From: Corallochytrium limacisporum
Taxonomy: Eukaryota > Opisthokonta
Direction of reading: 5' to 3'
Assembly (NCBI GenBank): GCA_002811645.1
Contig: PDIP01000016.1
Coordinates: 225,990 to 248,741 of the forward strand
Length of the DNA: 22,752 nucleotides
Translations under genes and position numbers: made by a program
Shown: positions 6,776 to 17,499 of the stretch, in pieces
How the letters are laid out: each line of letters starts with the position of its first letter
How positions within the stretch are numbered: position 1 is the first letter of the stretch
The notes under the pieces: model-generated
Told to the model about the DNA's origin: nothing
Databases searched by the model: none
The model's input: only the letters and a program-made list of their open reading frames with translations

Positions 6776-8023
6776 TTTCTTATCTGTGTGTTATGTTACG
6801 TATTTTTTTGTTTCAACCCGTAGGCGTGTATGTTGTCGTGATTGCAGACAAATTGGCCTTTTTTGGTGCTATATGATTGGCTCCCGGTACACAACTACTT
6901 TCGCTCGGTTTCATAGACACTTGTTCACACTCTGCATGTTATCACATAGGCCCATGAAATAACTGACTCTTAACTACCCCAACGACAAACAAAACCTTCC
7001 TGAACGATTGGGCGGGCATAGAGCAGCGGTTGCCCGCGAGTCACAGTGAGGCCTTTATCATCTGACGCAGGCCCCAATTATTTTCCAAGTTTCCTTCTCT
7101 CACTCCCCCTTTCGCGTGGCAGTGTGAGGGTGACCGGTTGTCAGTTGCGTCCTGGGTGTCTGCGCGCCCCAAGCCGGGCAAAAATATATGAGCGATGGGA
7201 GCGATCGGGTCGACTCCTCCCCGTGGGCCGGTACTGGGGCTGGGTAGGGGTTGGTGTAACCGGATACTTTCCGCCCTCTGTCTGGCGCCACGGCAGAAAA
7301 TAGTGGACTGACTGTCCCACTCCAGTCCGTCGCCCTTCGGTCGGCTTGGTCAGCGGCGCCACATCACTGCCAAAGGGGGACAATACATTCAGTACCGCGG
7401 GCAAAGATCTCTATCGTGCCAGTAGCCGCAGGAAGTTGTGTGTGCAGTTCGAGGCCTGAAAGGAGGAAAAGGAAAAAAAAAATGAGAGCGGCGGTATGTG
7501 GATGTCGTTGGCCGTTTTATTGATAAGGAAGTCTTGGTGCTGAATGTATTGGAGCACCACCGAGGCACAACAATATGGGCAGCGGAACGGACTCATAATC
7601 CAACCCTTGGTGGGCAGTCGGGTTAATTAATATAAACATTTTGTTAGGTTAGTCAGTTAGTTTTACGATTTTCGTCCTTTTCCAACTCCGCCTCGTTTCC
7701 CGTTGTGCGGGTAGGGAAAGCCAAGAGGGCAGGTCTCAACCAGAACAGTACCCAGTACACACACATGTGCCGAGCCGGAAACGAAAGCAACAAGGGGGAG
7801 ATCTACGTTACGCATTTGGTTGACACGGCGCGATCAGCCGAGCAAATTCAGTAACCATGAGTGTACCTTTCCACTACTTCATGGTCTGAGCCATTGATCT
7901 TATTGGGCTTGCATGTAGCCTGAATCATCATAGATCAAACGGCATTTAGAAGCCGTACGAGAGACACAGGAGTCCATGGCATAGCCTGCTGGTTTGGTTC
8001 GGTAATGACACTAATCTGAAACC
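6776..8023. other. Divergent intergenic region RER1/GCN1
   Basis: 1.25 kb without a supported gene. The RER1-proximal end is AT-rich with two CCAAT boxes. The centre is mixed. A minus-strand frame with ATG at 7594-7596 runs to a pyrimidine tract and CAG at about 7455, resembling a splice acceptor, but no good donor exists. The last 170 bp before GCN1 hold four tiny ORFs at 7857, 7913, 7976 and 8005. A GTATGT donor-like site lies at 7494 on the plus strand. No RNA gene was recognised. Confidence 0.5.
6852..6880 (-). promoter_or_regulatory. Two CCAAT boxes upstream of RER1
   Basis: On the minus strand CCAAT occurs at 6856-6852 and 6880-6876, spaced 24 bp and lying 76-105 bp before the RER1 ATG. 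Position and orientation suit an NF-Y type promoter element, but five-base motifs also arise by chance. Confidence 0.3.
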
Positions 8024-11000
8024 ATGGCTATTGAGGTCACCATCGAAGTTGGATCCCCACGGCATGGGGACAGTGGCAAAAAGAGTCACTTGTCCATGGC
8101 GCAATGCATTGCCTTGATGACACACAGCTCCTTCAACCTACGACTGTTGGGACTGAAGGGTATTGTGGAGAAAGTGGAGTCCGATGAGAAGTTGATCCCT
8201 GGTGATGCACAGGATGTGCTGCAGGGAATCTTGGTCTTGTTGCAAAGGAACACAGATGCGGACACTCTACTGGCTGCGCGAGCAGTTTTGAACGCATTGT
8301 TGAACCGGGAAGACCTGGCACTGGCCACAGCGAATACCATCGCTCAGAGACTTGTACCCCAGAACAAAGGTCTATACGAGTATGGCACGGGCCGCAGACG
8401 TCGGGAAAAGAAGGCTGCACTAGAAACCAGCCAGTGGGCAGCGCTTTGCTTGGGTGTTTTTGATCGCAAGCAAGCAATTGCAAACGTGCCTGATGACAAG
8501 CTGAGGAAGGTGAAACCGATAGTCTTTCGCAATGCTCTGATGGCCTTGGGTTACGGTGTAATGTACCTTATTGGTCGCATCGGAAACGAAGATAGTGTCA
8601 ATGATGCCCGTATGCTGGCAGCTATGTATCAGCTGTCATCCCTGCGCAAAGTTTCGACTGAAACTGTGACAGAGGCAGCAAAAGTAGCCCTTGAGGAAAA
8701 AGGAGACACCACCGACTCCCAGGCTGTGCTGGCCTCAATTGGTACCATCATGAGTCGACACAGAGATGGGGTACCCCGGGAAGCAGCAATCAAGAAGTGG
8801 GTAGACACGTGTATAGTGGTCAAGAAAGCTGCGGATCGCCGGTTGGTGACAGCGCTGGCACCATTGGTAAGTTCCATAACCGAGGAGGAGTACCAAAAAT
8901 ATATCAAGGAACACTTCCATCGTCAGCTCGTCCGAGGACCGGAGGCTATTGCGATCCCATTGGCAGTCTCCTGTACGAAGATGCGGGCAAAGGAACGAAC
9001 ATTGAACGAATTGACCGATCCGGCAGAAATGAAGAAAATTCTTAGCGCATCAGTCGAACTGCTATGTGGCAGCAGCCCTGAACGGCGCAACAATGGCAAA
9101 CTCATGCTGCTAGAAACTATTACTATTCTGGTAAAGGGTGAGTTGGATATCGAGAGCGATATCATCACTCCTCTGAAGAAGAGCAGTGGGTGGAAACAGG
9201 CGGACAACCGCTTGAGCGCGGTTTCATTCTTTGCTCTGCTGGCCAAAGCACCGGCAAACAGAGATCTCTTGTCAGAGATCGCGCCCAAGGTATTGCTTTT
9301 CCTGGTAAAGGATGTTCTCAAGAGTGACGCCAGCATGGATGTTCAGATGGCAATTGTGAACTGCCTCGCAGCATGGCAGAACGTTATTGGAGAGAAGGTG
9401 GACGACAATGTTTTGGTTGTTCTTCTGGATATGCTTCGTTCGTCATCGGTCAAGACACCTGTGCGTGGAGCCATCGCAGACATGCTGAGTGGGGCTGAAA
9501 CTATGAATAGCTTCTCTGGCGCTTGGGAGCACAAATCGTCAAAAGAATGGGGACTCCTCGAATCTTGGACCGGAAAAATCGACGCAAGCTTCACGGAAAA
9601 GGAAAAGGGTGAGGACATCGCAATGAAGATTGTGACTATGAGCCCTGCTGTGCGATTTGGTGTTCCAGCCGTGCTGCAGAAGCTTGATGGCATGGGTAAG
9701 GATATAATAGCTGCTCTTGTCACCGACAAGGTATATGCAGCCATGAACGAAGAGAACGCGCACAGTTTTGGACCGCTTCTCCGTCATTTTTGCTTGGACG
9801 CTGAAGATCTTCCTAAAAAGGGCCTTCCAACGCTGCTCCGTCTCGCTGCACGAATGGCGTTCCATTCAAGTGGCTCGGTGCGTGTGACTGCTCTTCGACT
9901 GCTCCGGGCGGCGTGTGGAGCGGTAAGTGTAGCAGATGGACAGAACCGACCAATCCTTGCCTTGGCCGCGTGTGAGGATACCCTCGACAGCATACCCATT
10001 GGTGTCCAGGAGCAGCACTGGTTTTCAGCTCTCCTGCGCAGTATGGCCATCAGTTTTGGTACCGCTGTGAAGAAGACCGAGTCCAAGCATGCTGCTGCCA
10101 TGGATTTTGCGCTGGCTATCACACCTTTGTGCCATGACCGGCATCTATCCCGTCAGGAAATTGGCCGGGCTAGTAAGACCAATGCTACTGTCTTCGGATC
10201 TGCATGGCATGACATCATGGATCTCATTGGTTCTGATGTTGTTGAGCAGTACGACGTGGCAGCTGCTTGGTTGAAGAACCATCTGCTTGTTGATGAGGAT
10301 GGTACTAAAGCTGGTGACGAGTTTTTGATACACCACACGTTGCGACCCCGTAACATAGCCACCACACGCACCCTGAGCGAAGTGGCCCCGAAGGTGGCAG
10401 CAGATGTGCTGGCGTTGCCGATTTTGACGTGCCTTCACCAGGACGCTCTTAAACAATTCAAACAGGAGGATTTCCTCATTGCACAGATGAAAGATGGCCA
10501 ACTATTTGATCACGGTGTAGTTGACAAGATTTTAGACAAGATGGCTGATAAGAACCAAAAGAAGGAGTCCAAGTTGTACTCTCACGAGGATCAGCTTTGG
10601 GAAGCAAAAGTGCGTGCGGAACAAACTGCTAAGATGATGAAGGAAGGTAAGTTCAAGTTCAACAAGGACCAGCAGAAGCTTGTTGATGAGCAATTGGCAA
10701 AGGAGAAGGCTGTGCGCGCGGAGGTGAACAAGGTTCTTGGCAACCTGAACAGTGCTGTCGATCTCCTGGTGGCTTCAACTGCAAGTGGTGCCATGATTGC
10801 CTGGAAGCCTCACGTCATGGCACTAATGAACATCCTCCTTACTCTGGCTCGGGACTACTTGCCACCCACTGTAATTCTCAACCAGATTCTGCGTGCTCTT
10901 GATGGCTTGAGCGCCCTGGCAAAAAGCCTGTCAATGTTGCAAAGGGCAGCCTGCGCGCAGGCTCTGCTTCGACTGTGCGGGGGTGATGGTGTATTGCGTG

Positions 11001-14000
11001 TGAGTAGCCAAGAGCAATTCAACCAGATCACTGGGGAGAATCGCTTACTGGACGATGAAAGTGCTGTAACTCGGGCCGTTGTGCTGCACGAGGCTGACTG
11101 GGCAAGTGAGAACTCCCGCCTTCTCATGGGAGAGAAGGCCTTGGAAATGGCCACACTTCACCCAAGTGATATTGGTCTTGCAGATTTCTTGCAGCCTGGT
11201 GTTGAATACGTCCTGGAAAAAAGGCTGCAGAAGCTGTCCTTAGCAGGCCTGAGTGTGCTCGAGGTGTCCAGCAACAAGCTGCGGGATTCATGCGTACCTC
11301 TTGACAGGAAGTTTAACCTGTTGATCAAATCTCTAAGTACAATGTCTGACAGTGATCCCAAGATCGCTAAAAAGATCCAGGATGTGCTCATTATCTACGC
11401 TGAAGCATACGCGGCCACTTTAAAGAGCGGCAACGACTCAGAACACCTAGGATTGACTATTCTGAGTCCGTTATTTGATGCCACCACGCATGCAGAATCG
11501 TTCATTCGCGATACCGCTGTGAAATGCCTTGCATTCATGCCAGAGTTGCCTGATGACCCCATGTCCAAAGCACACCTAGCCGTTTTGACCGAGGTACCCG
11601 AAGAGTCTACCCGGCGCCAAGCTGAAGCACTTTGGAAGCGTATCGGCTGGACCCTCGAGCGGGATCAAATCCCGTATATTCTGGATCTCAACACCTCTCA
11701 GACCAGTCTCGACTTGATCGAACCTGCTTCTAAGTGTTTGAGAAAATGCCTCGTTGCTCACCCATCCGCTGTCAGCGGCACGTTGAAGGATATTCTGGAG
11801 CGTTACCATCAGTTGCTGATCATTCCTGAACCTGAGCGTGATGCCGTAGGTAACTTGATCAAGCGTGAGTATATTGACCCATGTGCTGGCCGCAGTGGTC
11901 TGGCAATGTCTATTGAGAAGAGTGCGGACCTGATTCCCTCTGAAGAAGACTTCACTATGATGATCACTTTCTTCCTCACTGAAGGCTGTGGAGACCGTGC
12001 CGAGTCGACCAGAGCATCCATGCTGAGTTCTGCCACCGCAGTAATGGAGAAGACCCCGGGTGCACCTCAGTACGTTGACAAAGTTCTACCGCAGGTACAA
12101 GGCGTTCTTGACCGCCCTGCCAAAACTGGTCAGGGTCTCGAACGCCAGATCGACGATGCGATCCGTCAGGCAGCTGTCATTCTGCTTGGTACCGCGGCGA
12201 AGCATTTGCCGAAGGAGGATGAACGTATTCCCCCCATCATCACTAAGCTATTTGTGGCCTTGAAGACTCCTTCTCAATTGGTACAGGAAGCTGCGGCAGA
12301 TCGTCTGGCTCCACTGATTGGCTCCGTAAAGTCTGTGAAGGACGACGGAGAAAACCTCGTCAAGACTATGCTGACCGATTTGTTTGAAGGTCCAGACTTT
12401 GGTACGCGCCGAGGTGCTGCCTACGGTCTTGCTGCTGTTATCAAGGGTCTTGGTATGCCTTCCCTGAAGCAGTACGAGGTGCTCGCCACTCTGAAGGAAG
12501 CCATGGCTGACAAGAAGTCGCCGAAGCGCCGTGAGGGTGGAGTAATGGCCTTTGAGTGTCTCTGTACTCGTCTTGGACGGCTCTTTGAGCCGTACGTCGT
12601 ACAGATGCTCGGTGACTTGTTGATGTGCTTCGGCGATGGCAACAAGGATGTGCGGGAGGCTGCAGAAGATGCCTCGCGTGCTGTTATGGCCAAGCTCAGT
12701 GCCCATGGAGTAAAGCTTGTTTTGCCTACTCTCCTGTCTTCCTTGGATGATAGTGCTTGGCGCACGAAGCAAGGATCCGCTGAAATGTTGGGCTTCATGG
12801 CTCACTGTGCGCCTAAACAGCTCAGCAGCGCCCTGCCACAGGTTGTACCGAAACTGGTAAGCTCGACCCTTACCGACTCTCATGCCAAAGTGCAGGCTGC
12901 TGGCAAGGAAAGTTTGCGAGAAATTGGACGCGTTATTCGCAATCCCGAAGTGCAGCACATTGCCCCAGTGCTCTTGGATGCACTTATTGACCCCTCCAAA
13001 CACACTCCAAAGGCTCTTCAAGCGCTCTTGGATACCACCTTTGTACACTTCATCGATGCTGCCTCCTTGGCCCTGCTTGTACCCATCCTGCAACGTGCCA
13101 TGAAGGAGCGTAGCACAGATACAAAGAAAATGGCCGCACAAATTATTGGAAATATCGCCAATCTAACTGAAACAAAAGATCTTTTGCCGTACATCCGTGA
13201 AGGTACCCTCCTGCCCGGATTGCAGACGATCCTGCTCGATCCCATCCCCGAGCTTCGTGCGCTGGCTGCTGGTGCCCTCGGCAAAATTGTGGGCACTGTT
13301 GGCGAAGAAAATTTCCCCGATGTCATTCCCTGGTGTCTGGACCACCTGCGTGCCGAAGGATCATCCATCGACCGCGCGGGTGCGGCTCAGGGTCTGGCCG
13401 AGGTACTTGGAGGCCTGAGCCGTGGGGCAGCACTGAAGACTGTCAAGGACGAGGACGATGATGATGAAGAAGGGAACGAAATGGACGAGGGTACTGACGA
13501 GCAGACCAATGCTATTGTCAAACGTTTGGATCGTCTGATGGAAGAGTTTATCATTCAGACTTCCAGTGTGAAGCCGCACGTTCGTGAGGGTAATATGCTC
13601 ATGTTTGTATTCTTGCCGAGTGTGTTCAAAGATCGTTTCCTTCCCTACGTTGCTGACGTTCTGCCATGTGTGCTGAGAGGTTTGGCAGACGAAAGTGAAT
13701 TTGTACGCGACAGTGCCCTTCGTGCTGGTCAGATGATCATCAACAATTTTGCCGACCGCAGTGTTGAGCTCTTTTTGCCAAACCTTGAAGACGGTCTTTT
13801 CGACGACAACTGGCGTATTCGTCAGTCATCTGTGCAGCTCATGGGTGACTTGTTGGCGCGTATTGCTGGCCAGGAAGCCAAGAAGGGTACCACAATTGGT
13901 GATGAAGACGATGCTTTCGGTACCGAGCTAGGCACCGCTGCTATTCTGGAGAAACTTGGTTCCGGTCGCCGGAATCGTGTTCTCTCAGGCCTCTACATGG

Positions 14001-16405
14001 CCCGCTCCGATATTTCCCCTGTGGTCCGGCAAGCTGCCCTGCACGTCTGGAAGCAGGTCGTCCACAATACCGCGCGCACTCTGCGTGACATCATTTCGAC
14101 GCTTATGCAGCTGCTTCTCAGTTCCCTTGCTTCCGACTCTATGGACCGAAAGGCCGTTGCTGCGCGTACTCTAGGTGATCTGGTAAAGAAGCTTAGCGAG
14201 CGTGTGCTACCGGAGCTGATCCCCACATTGGAGAGTGCTCTGAAGGATTCAGTGGACGATCCAAGTCGCCGTCTGGGTGTTGCTACTGGTCTTGGAGAGA
14301 TGCTCAAGGCTTGTCCGAAGGATCATCTCGTCAACTACGTAGACTCGCTGCTCTCATTAGTGCAAGAGTTGCTGTGTGATAGCGACGCTGAAGTCCAGGA
14401 GTCCGCTGCTGAGGCATTTGACTATCTGCACCGAGCCATCGGTGCCCAAGTCATTGATGAAATTGTACCGTCTCTGCTCAAACAGCTCGACACTCATGAG
14501 ATTCAAGAAGATCCCGAACAACAGCAGAGGTTGTTGTCTGGTCTTCGCCAAATTATTAGCGTGAAGGCCATGGTTGTGCTGCCCTACATCATGCCTATGT
14601 TGCTAGCAACACCTGCTACTCCGACGCAGGCACGTGCTCTAAGTGCTATCGTCGGTGTTGCTGGAAGTGCAATCAATCGTTACCTCGGTGCTGCCCTGGA
14701 CACCCTCCTGGAATCCGCGGCTGAGGCCAGCGTGCAGAAGGACGACAGATCCCTGGAAGCCCTCGAAGATGCTACCATGGCTCTGGTCAACTCTGTGGAC
14801 CACCCACAGGCGGTGGGAATCTTAGTCTCCGAATTGTCTCAGAAATCCGTGAATGATAAGCCGATGATCCGCCTTATCAGTGTCAAGTGCATTGGCAGAC
14901 TGTTCCAGGTCCATGGCGTCGGTGAAGGCTCCCCGATGCAAGCGTTTGTCCAGGACGGATTGGATACGCTGCTGCAGCGGATGGCAGATCCCGCGGAAGA
15001 GGTGCTACCTCATGCTCATGCAGCCCTCGCAGCACTGACTGCGACCATTCGCAAGGAGGACCAGGCACAGTACGTGCCGCACCTAGTACGCTGTCTGCAA
15101 CCTCTGCCGACTACTAGTGAAGGGCTGGTGCGCGGCTTCTGCTTGACTAAGGGCGTGGGGCCAATCTTACCCATGCTTCTGCACGGCCTGATCTATGGTC
15201 TTCCAGAGACGAAACAACAGGCAGCCAAGGGCATCGAACTAGTGGTACAGCGCACGTCTGCAGACGCTCTAAAACCGTTTGTCATTCAGATTACTGGTCC
15301 ACTGATTCGTGTCGTGGGTGATCGGTTCAACTGGCGGGTGAAAGCCGCTATTCTGAACGCGCTGACTACCCTCATAATCAAGGTCGGCCCAATGCTGAAG
15401 CCTTTCATACCCCAGCTACAGACTACATTCACCAAGACTCTGCAGGATCCTAATGAGCCGATTCGCACAATGGCTGCAGAGGGTCTGGGCCAGATCAGTG
15501 CCTTGCATACCCGCACTGATCCTCTAATCACTGACCTTTGCAACAGTGCGGCCAAGAACGGCACCGCCAGCAACCCAACCCAGGCCACCGAGACATCCGC
15601 ATCCCCACACGATCTCTGTAGCTCACAGCTGCTGGCTTTGGAGCGTGTCCTCGAGGGCATTCCCCAGAGCCCTGCAGATAGCGTTCGTGCGTCCATTCTG
15701 GAAAACCTGAAGACTATGATGGATCCGGACAAAACCAATGACAAGATTGCCAGCGCGGCAGCAAAGGCCCAGGTGTACCTCGGCCGCTTCTTGGACGACA
15801 AACAGTTTGCGGACGAAATTGTCGCGCCTGCGACCGCGTCAACACGAACATTTGGCAGCGCCCAGATGCTCGCAGAGCTTGTCAAGGCCCACAGTGAGCG
15901 AGTAATGAAGCTTGGCCACTTCAACGCCTGCGTCATTGCGGCCACAGCAGATGCGGGCAGCGAAAAGATTGGTGTTGCGATGTCCGGCAGTGAGAGTGTG
16001 GCCGGACTGATGCTTCTCGGCCAGGAGACGGGAACAGAAATTCCCCAAACGCTCATCGAGGCACTCTGTGAAGGTGCCAAGCAAGGGGTAGGTGACACGC
16101 GCCGTGCTGCTATCGACTCTATTGCGACTATCGCGGAAAAGGACATCGGTGTCGTGTTCCAATTCCTCAAGCCCATCATGGAGGCACTGGTCGTGGGTCT
16201 GCGGGAGAGGAATATTCCGGTCAAGCTTGCTAGCGAACGTGCTACAATTGAGATTCTCAAGCAGGCCGAGGACTCAGTGATGGGTCAAACGAATGAAATT
16301 TTGTCACCAATTGATGCAAAATTCTTCATTGACTACCACAAACGCGTCCTAAGTCGTAAGCTCAAGGAAGCACAGGATAACGACTACGGCCAGGACGGTG
16401 CCTAA
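8024..16405 (+). CDS. GCN1: GCN1, ribosome-associated activator of GCN2 kinase
   Basis: GCN1 is a giant HEAT-repeat protein that sits on colliding or stalled ribosomes and, with GCN20/ABCF3, activates the eIF2-alpha kinase GCN2 during amino-acid starvation. This copy is 2793 residues in one exon; yeast and human proteins are about 2670. N-terminal HEAT repeats run to about 830. A Lys/Glu-rich helical stretch with LYSHEDQL (851-858) matches a conserved GCN1 block. The eEF3-like region follows, including GPDFGTRRGAAYGLA from 1456 and continuing to about 1725. An acidic Asp/Glu loop lies at about 1809-1826. Next comes the segment expected to bind the GCN2 RWD domain, with FKDRFLPYV and DDNWRIRQSSVQLMGDLL (Trp at 1930). 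More HEAT repeats run to the end. An in-frame TAA at 8012 and an ACCATGG context fix the start. Small differences from animals and yeast lie in an extended C-terminal part. Confidence 0.97.
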   Translation: MAIEVTIEVGSPRHGDSGKKSHLSMAQCIALMTHSSFNLRLLGLKGIVEKVESDEKLIPGDAQDVLQGILVLLQRNTDADTLLAARAVLNALLNREDLALATANTIAQRLVPQNKGLYEYGTGRRRREKKAALETSQWAALCLGVFDRKQAIANVPDDKLRKVKPIVFRNALMALGYGVMYLIGRIGNEDSVNDARMLAAMYQLSSLRKVSTETVTEAAKVALEEKGDTTDSQAVLASIGTIMSRHRDGVPREAAIKKWVDTCIVVKKAADRRLVTALAPLVSSITEEEYQKYIKEHFHRQLVRGPEAIAIPLAVSCTKMRAKERTLNELTDPAEMKKILSASVELLCGSSPERRNNGKLMLLETITILVKGELDIESDIITPLKKSSGWKQADNRLSAVSFFALLAKAPANRDLLSEIAPKVLLFLVKDVLKSDASMDVQMAIVNCLAAWQNVIGEKVDDNVLVVLLDMLRSSSVKTPVRGAIADMLSGAETMNSFSGAWEHKSSKEWGLLESWTGKIDASFTEKEKGEDIAMKIVTMSPAVRFGVPAVLQKLDGMGKDIIAALVTDKVYAAMNEENAHSFGPLLRHFCLDAEDLPKKGLPTLLRLAARMAFHSSGSVRVTALRLLRAACGAVSVADGQNRPILALAACEDTLDSIPIGVQEQHWFSALLRSMAISFGTAVKKTESKHAAAMDFALAITPLCHDRHLSRQEIGRASKTNATVFGSAWHDIMDLIGSDVVEQYDVAAAWLKNHLLVDEDGTKAGDEFLIHHTLRPRNIATTRTLSEVAPKVAADVLALPILTCLHQDALKQFKQEDFLIAQMKDGQLFDHGVVDKILDKMADKNQKKESKLYSHEDQLWEAKVRAEQTAKMMKEGKFKFNKDQQKLVDEQLAKEKAVRAEVNKVLGNLNSAVDLLVASTASGAMIAWKPHVMALMNILLTLARDYLPPTVILNQILRALDGLSALAKSLSMLQRAACAQALLRLCGGDGVLRVSSQEQFNQITGENRLLDDESAVTRAVVLHEADWASENSRLLMGEKALEMATLHPSDIGLADFLQPGVEYVLEKRLQKLSLAGLSVLEVSSNKLRDSCVPLDRKFNLLIKSLSTMSDSDPKIAKKIQDVLIIYAEAYAATLKSGNDSEHLGLTILSPLFDATTHAESFIRDTAVKCLAFMPELPDDPMSKAHLAVLTEVPEESTRRQAEALWKRIGWTLERDQIPYILDLNTSQTSLDLIEPASKCLRKCLVAHPSAVSGTLKDILERYHQLLIIPEPERDAVGNLIKREYIDPCAGRSGLAMSIEKSADLIPSEEDFTMMITFFLTEGCGDRAESTRASMLSSATAVMEKTPGAPQYVDKVLPQVQGVLDRPAKTGQGLERQIDDAIRQAAVILLGTAAKHLPKEDERIPPIITKLFVALKTPSQLVQEAAADRLAPLIGSVKSVKDDGENLVKTMLTDLFEGPDFGTRRGAAYGLAAVIKGLGMPSLKQYEVLATLKEAMADKKSPKRREGGVMAFECLCTRLGRLFEPYVVQMLGDLLMCFGDGNKDVREAAEDASRAVMAKLSAHGVKLVLPTLLSSLDDSAWRTKQGSAEMLGFMAHCAPKQLSSALPQVVPKLVSSTLTDSHAKVQAAGKESLREIGRVIRNPEVQHIAPVLLDALIDPSKHTPKALQALLDTTFVHFIDAASLALLVPILQRAMKERSTDTKKMAAQIIGNIANLTETKDLLPYIREGTLLPGLQTILLDPIPELRALAAGALGKIVGTVGEENFPDVIPWCLDHLRAEGSSIDRAGAAQGLAEVLGGLSRGAALKTVKDEDDDDEEGNEMDEGTDEQTNAIVKRLDRLMEEFIIQTSSVKPHVREGNMLMFVFLPSVFKDRFLPYVADVLPCVLRGLADESEFVRDSALRAGQMIINNFADRSVELFLPNLEDGLFDDNWRIRQSSVQLMGDLLARIAGQEAKKGTTIGDEDDAFGTELGTAAILEKLGSGRRNRVLSGLYMARSDISPVVRQAALHVWKQVVHNTARTLRDIISTLMQLLLSSLASDSMDRKAVAARTLGDLVKKLSERVLPELIPTLESALKDSVDDPSRRLGVATGLGEMLKACPKDHLVNYVDSLLSLVQELLCDSDAEVQESAAEAFDYLHRAIGAQVIDEIVPSLLKQLDTHEIQEDPEQQQRLLSGLRQIISVKAMVVLPYIMPMLLATPATPTQARALSAIVGVAGSAINRYLGAALDTLLESAAEASVQKDDRSLEALEDATMALVNSVDHPQAVGILVSELSQKSVNDKPMIRLISVKCIGRLFQVHGVGEGSPMQAFVQDGLDTLLQRMADPAEEVLPHAHAALAALTATIRKEDQAQYVPHLVRCLQPLPTTSEGLVRGFCLTKGVGPILPMLLHGLIYGLPETKQQAAKGIELVVQRTSADALKPFVIQITGPLIRVVGDRFNWRVKAAILNALTTLIIKVGPMLKPFIPQLQTTFTKTLQDPNEPIRTMAAEGLGQISALHTRTDPLITDLCNSAAKNGTASNPTQATETSASPHDLCSSQLLALERVLEGIPQSPADSVRASILENLKTMMDPDKTNDKIASAAAKAQVYLGRFLDDKQFADEIVAPATASTRTFGSAQMLAELVKAHSERVMKLGHFNACVIAATADAGSEKIGVAMSGSESVAGLMLLGQETGTEIPQTLIEALCEGAKQGVGDTRRAAIDSIATIAEKDIGVVFQFLKPIMEALVVGLRERNIPVKLASERATIEILKQAEDSVMGQTNEILSPIDAKFFIDYHKRVLSRKLKEAQDNDYGQDGA

Positions 16406-17092
16406 GCAATGATTCTATAGTTTGCCTTCATCGTCAGAACCAATACTCTTTTATCAATAGATGGTACCATTTACATGTGTGTTTTGTCGTATACACTTTC
16501 TATTTGTCTGTATTCATGTACTTCGGGAGCGAAGCCAACCTATCTCTAAACCTTCGTCCTGTGACAGCCCAAACTTGAGAACCGAGGCGCCCGCCCCAAT
16601 CAATTTCTTGTACTGGTAGGCCAAATAACAAAAAAGAATAGGCCTCGTCCAGAAGAAAGTGGCCAGCGGCTCCCTAGCGGGCACACTTCACCCCTGGGCC
16701 CGCTGAGCCCGCTGCGCTACCACAAAACCCGGTCCCCACCCGACCCACTGCCCACTGTGCCTCCTGCACCCGATTAGGCCCCCCCCCCGGGGGGGAGGTT
16801 CTCCCCCGGGGAGGGAAGATAGAGGCAAACAACCATAAAAAACTACAACGCTGATCCAACAACAATCGTTCGGTGGTCCAGCGGCACACACAGGCAGAAG
16901 GGTTGGGGGGGGAGGGGAGGGGGACGGGGAACGGTTTGCATCCAAAAAGGACAGAGGGAGAGTAATGAAGGGAACCGTCTCCCCTCCCCACCCCCCCCAA
17001 AGAGAGAGAGATGGGAGGTAATCCCACCGCGACATTTGCGAGCAAGGGAAGGGGGGCCCTGGGGGCCAGAGCCGAGGAGAGCGGTTGTGCTG

Positions 17093-17120
17093 TGCAAGCA
17101 AGCAAGCAAAGCAAAGCAAG
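17093..17120. repeat. Short imperfect (AAGC)n repeat
   Basis: Tandem AAGC units pass into AAAGC units. It is a small simple-sequence repeat in the spacer. Confidence 0.7.
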
Positions 17121-17477
17121 AAAATGAGGGGGACTCCAGCGGAACGGGAAGAAAAAGAAATAACCCGAGAGTGTTGGGACGTTGCGGCAGTACGGTCCCT
17201 GGCCATTTCTTCCAGGGCGTCACGGCCCGCCCTCAGGTCGTGAAGTGGGGGACGTCCAGGCCCTGCCTCCCCAAAAACTGTGACAATCGTCCCGTAACAT
17301 TGGGAAATTGTTTCGGGTTCGTTGTGCTGAGATACTGTTTTGCTCTTTCGCACTCTGTAGGGTATTTTGAACAGTGTCCGAACCTAAAGACAAAAGGCTG
17401 GGTAGTGCAGGATCACACAAAGTATGAGGTCAGGCAGAGTTCTTACTAGTACGCATGCAAATATGAAATACTGAACA

Positions 17478-17483
17478 TATAAA
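17478..17483 (+). promoter_or_regulatory. TATA-like element upstream of BLTP3
   Basis: TATAAA lies 83 bp before the ATG of the lipid-transfer protein. Two very short ORFs (ATG at 17455 and 17463) lie just upstream of it and would be excluded from a transcript starting about 30 bp downstream. Confidence 0.35.
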
Positions 17484-17499
17484 CTCTTCGGAATTTGGG

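Noticed and set aside
7441-7466. tRNA B-box-like sequence (GTTCGAGGC)
   Set aside because: The flanking bases cannot form a T-arm stem and there is no A box or acceptor pairing.
12248-13141. 297-codon open frame antisense to GCN1
   Set aside because: It lies wholly inside the conserved eEF3-like part of GCN1 and has no recognisable family. Long antisense frames are expected from codon bias.
15286-16260. 324-codon open frame antisense to the GCN1 C-terminal part
   Set aside because: Ser/Ala/Arg-rich mirror of the GCN1 codons, with no independent support.
16688-17353. 221-codon minus-strand open frame
   Set aside because: It has no ATG start and is Pro/Gly/Ser-rich from C and G runs. It overlaps other spurious frames on the same strand.
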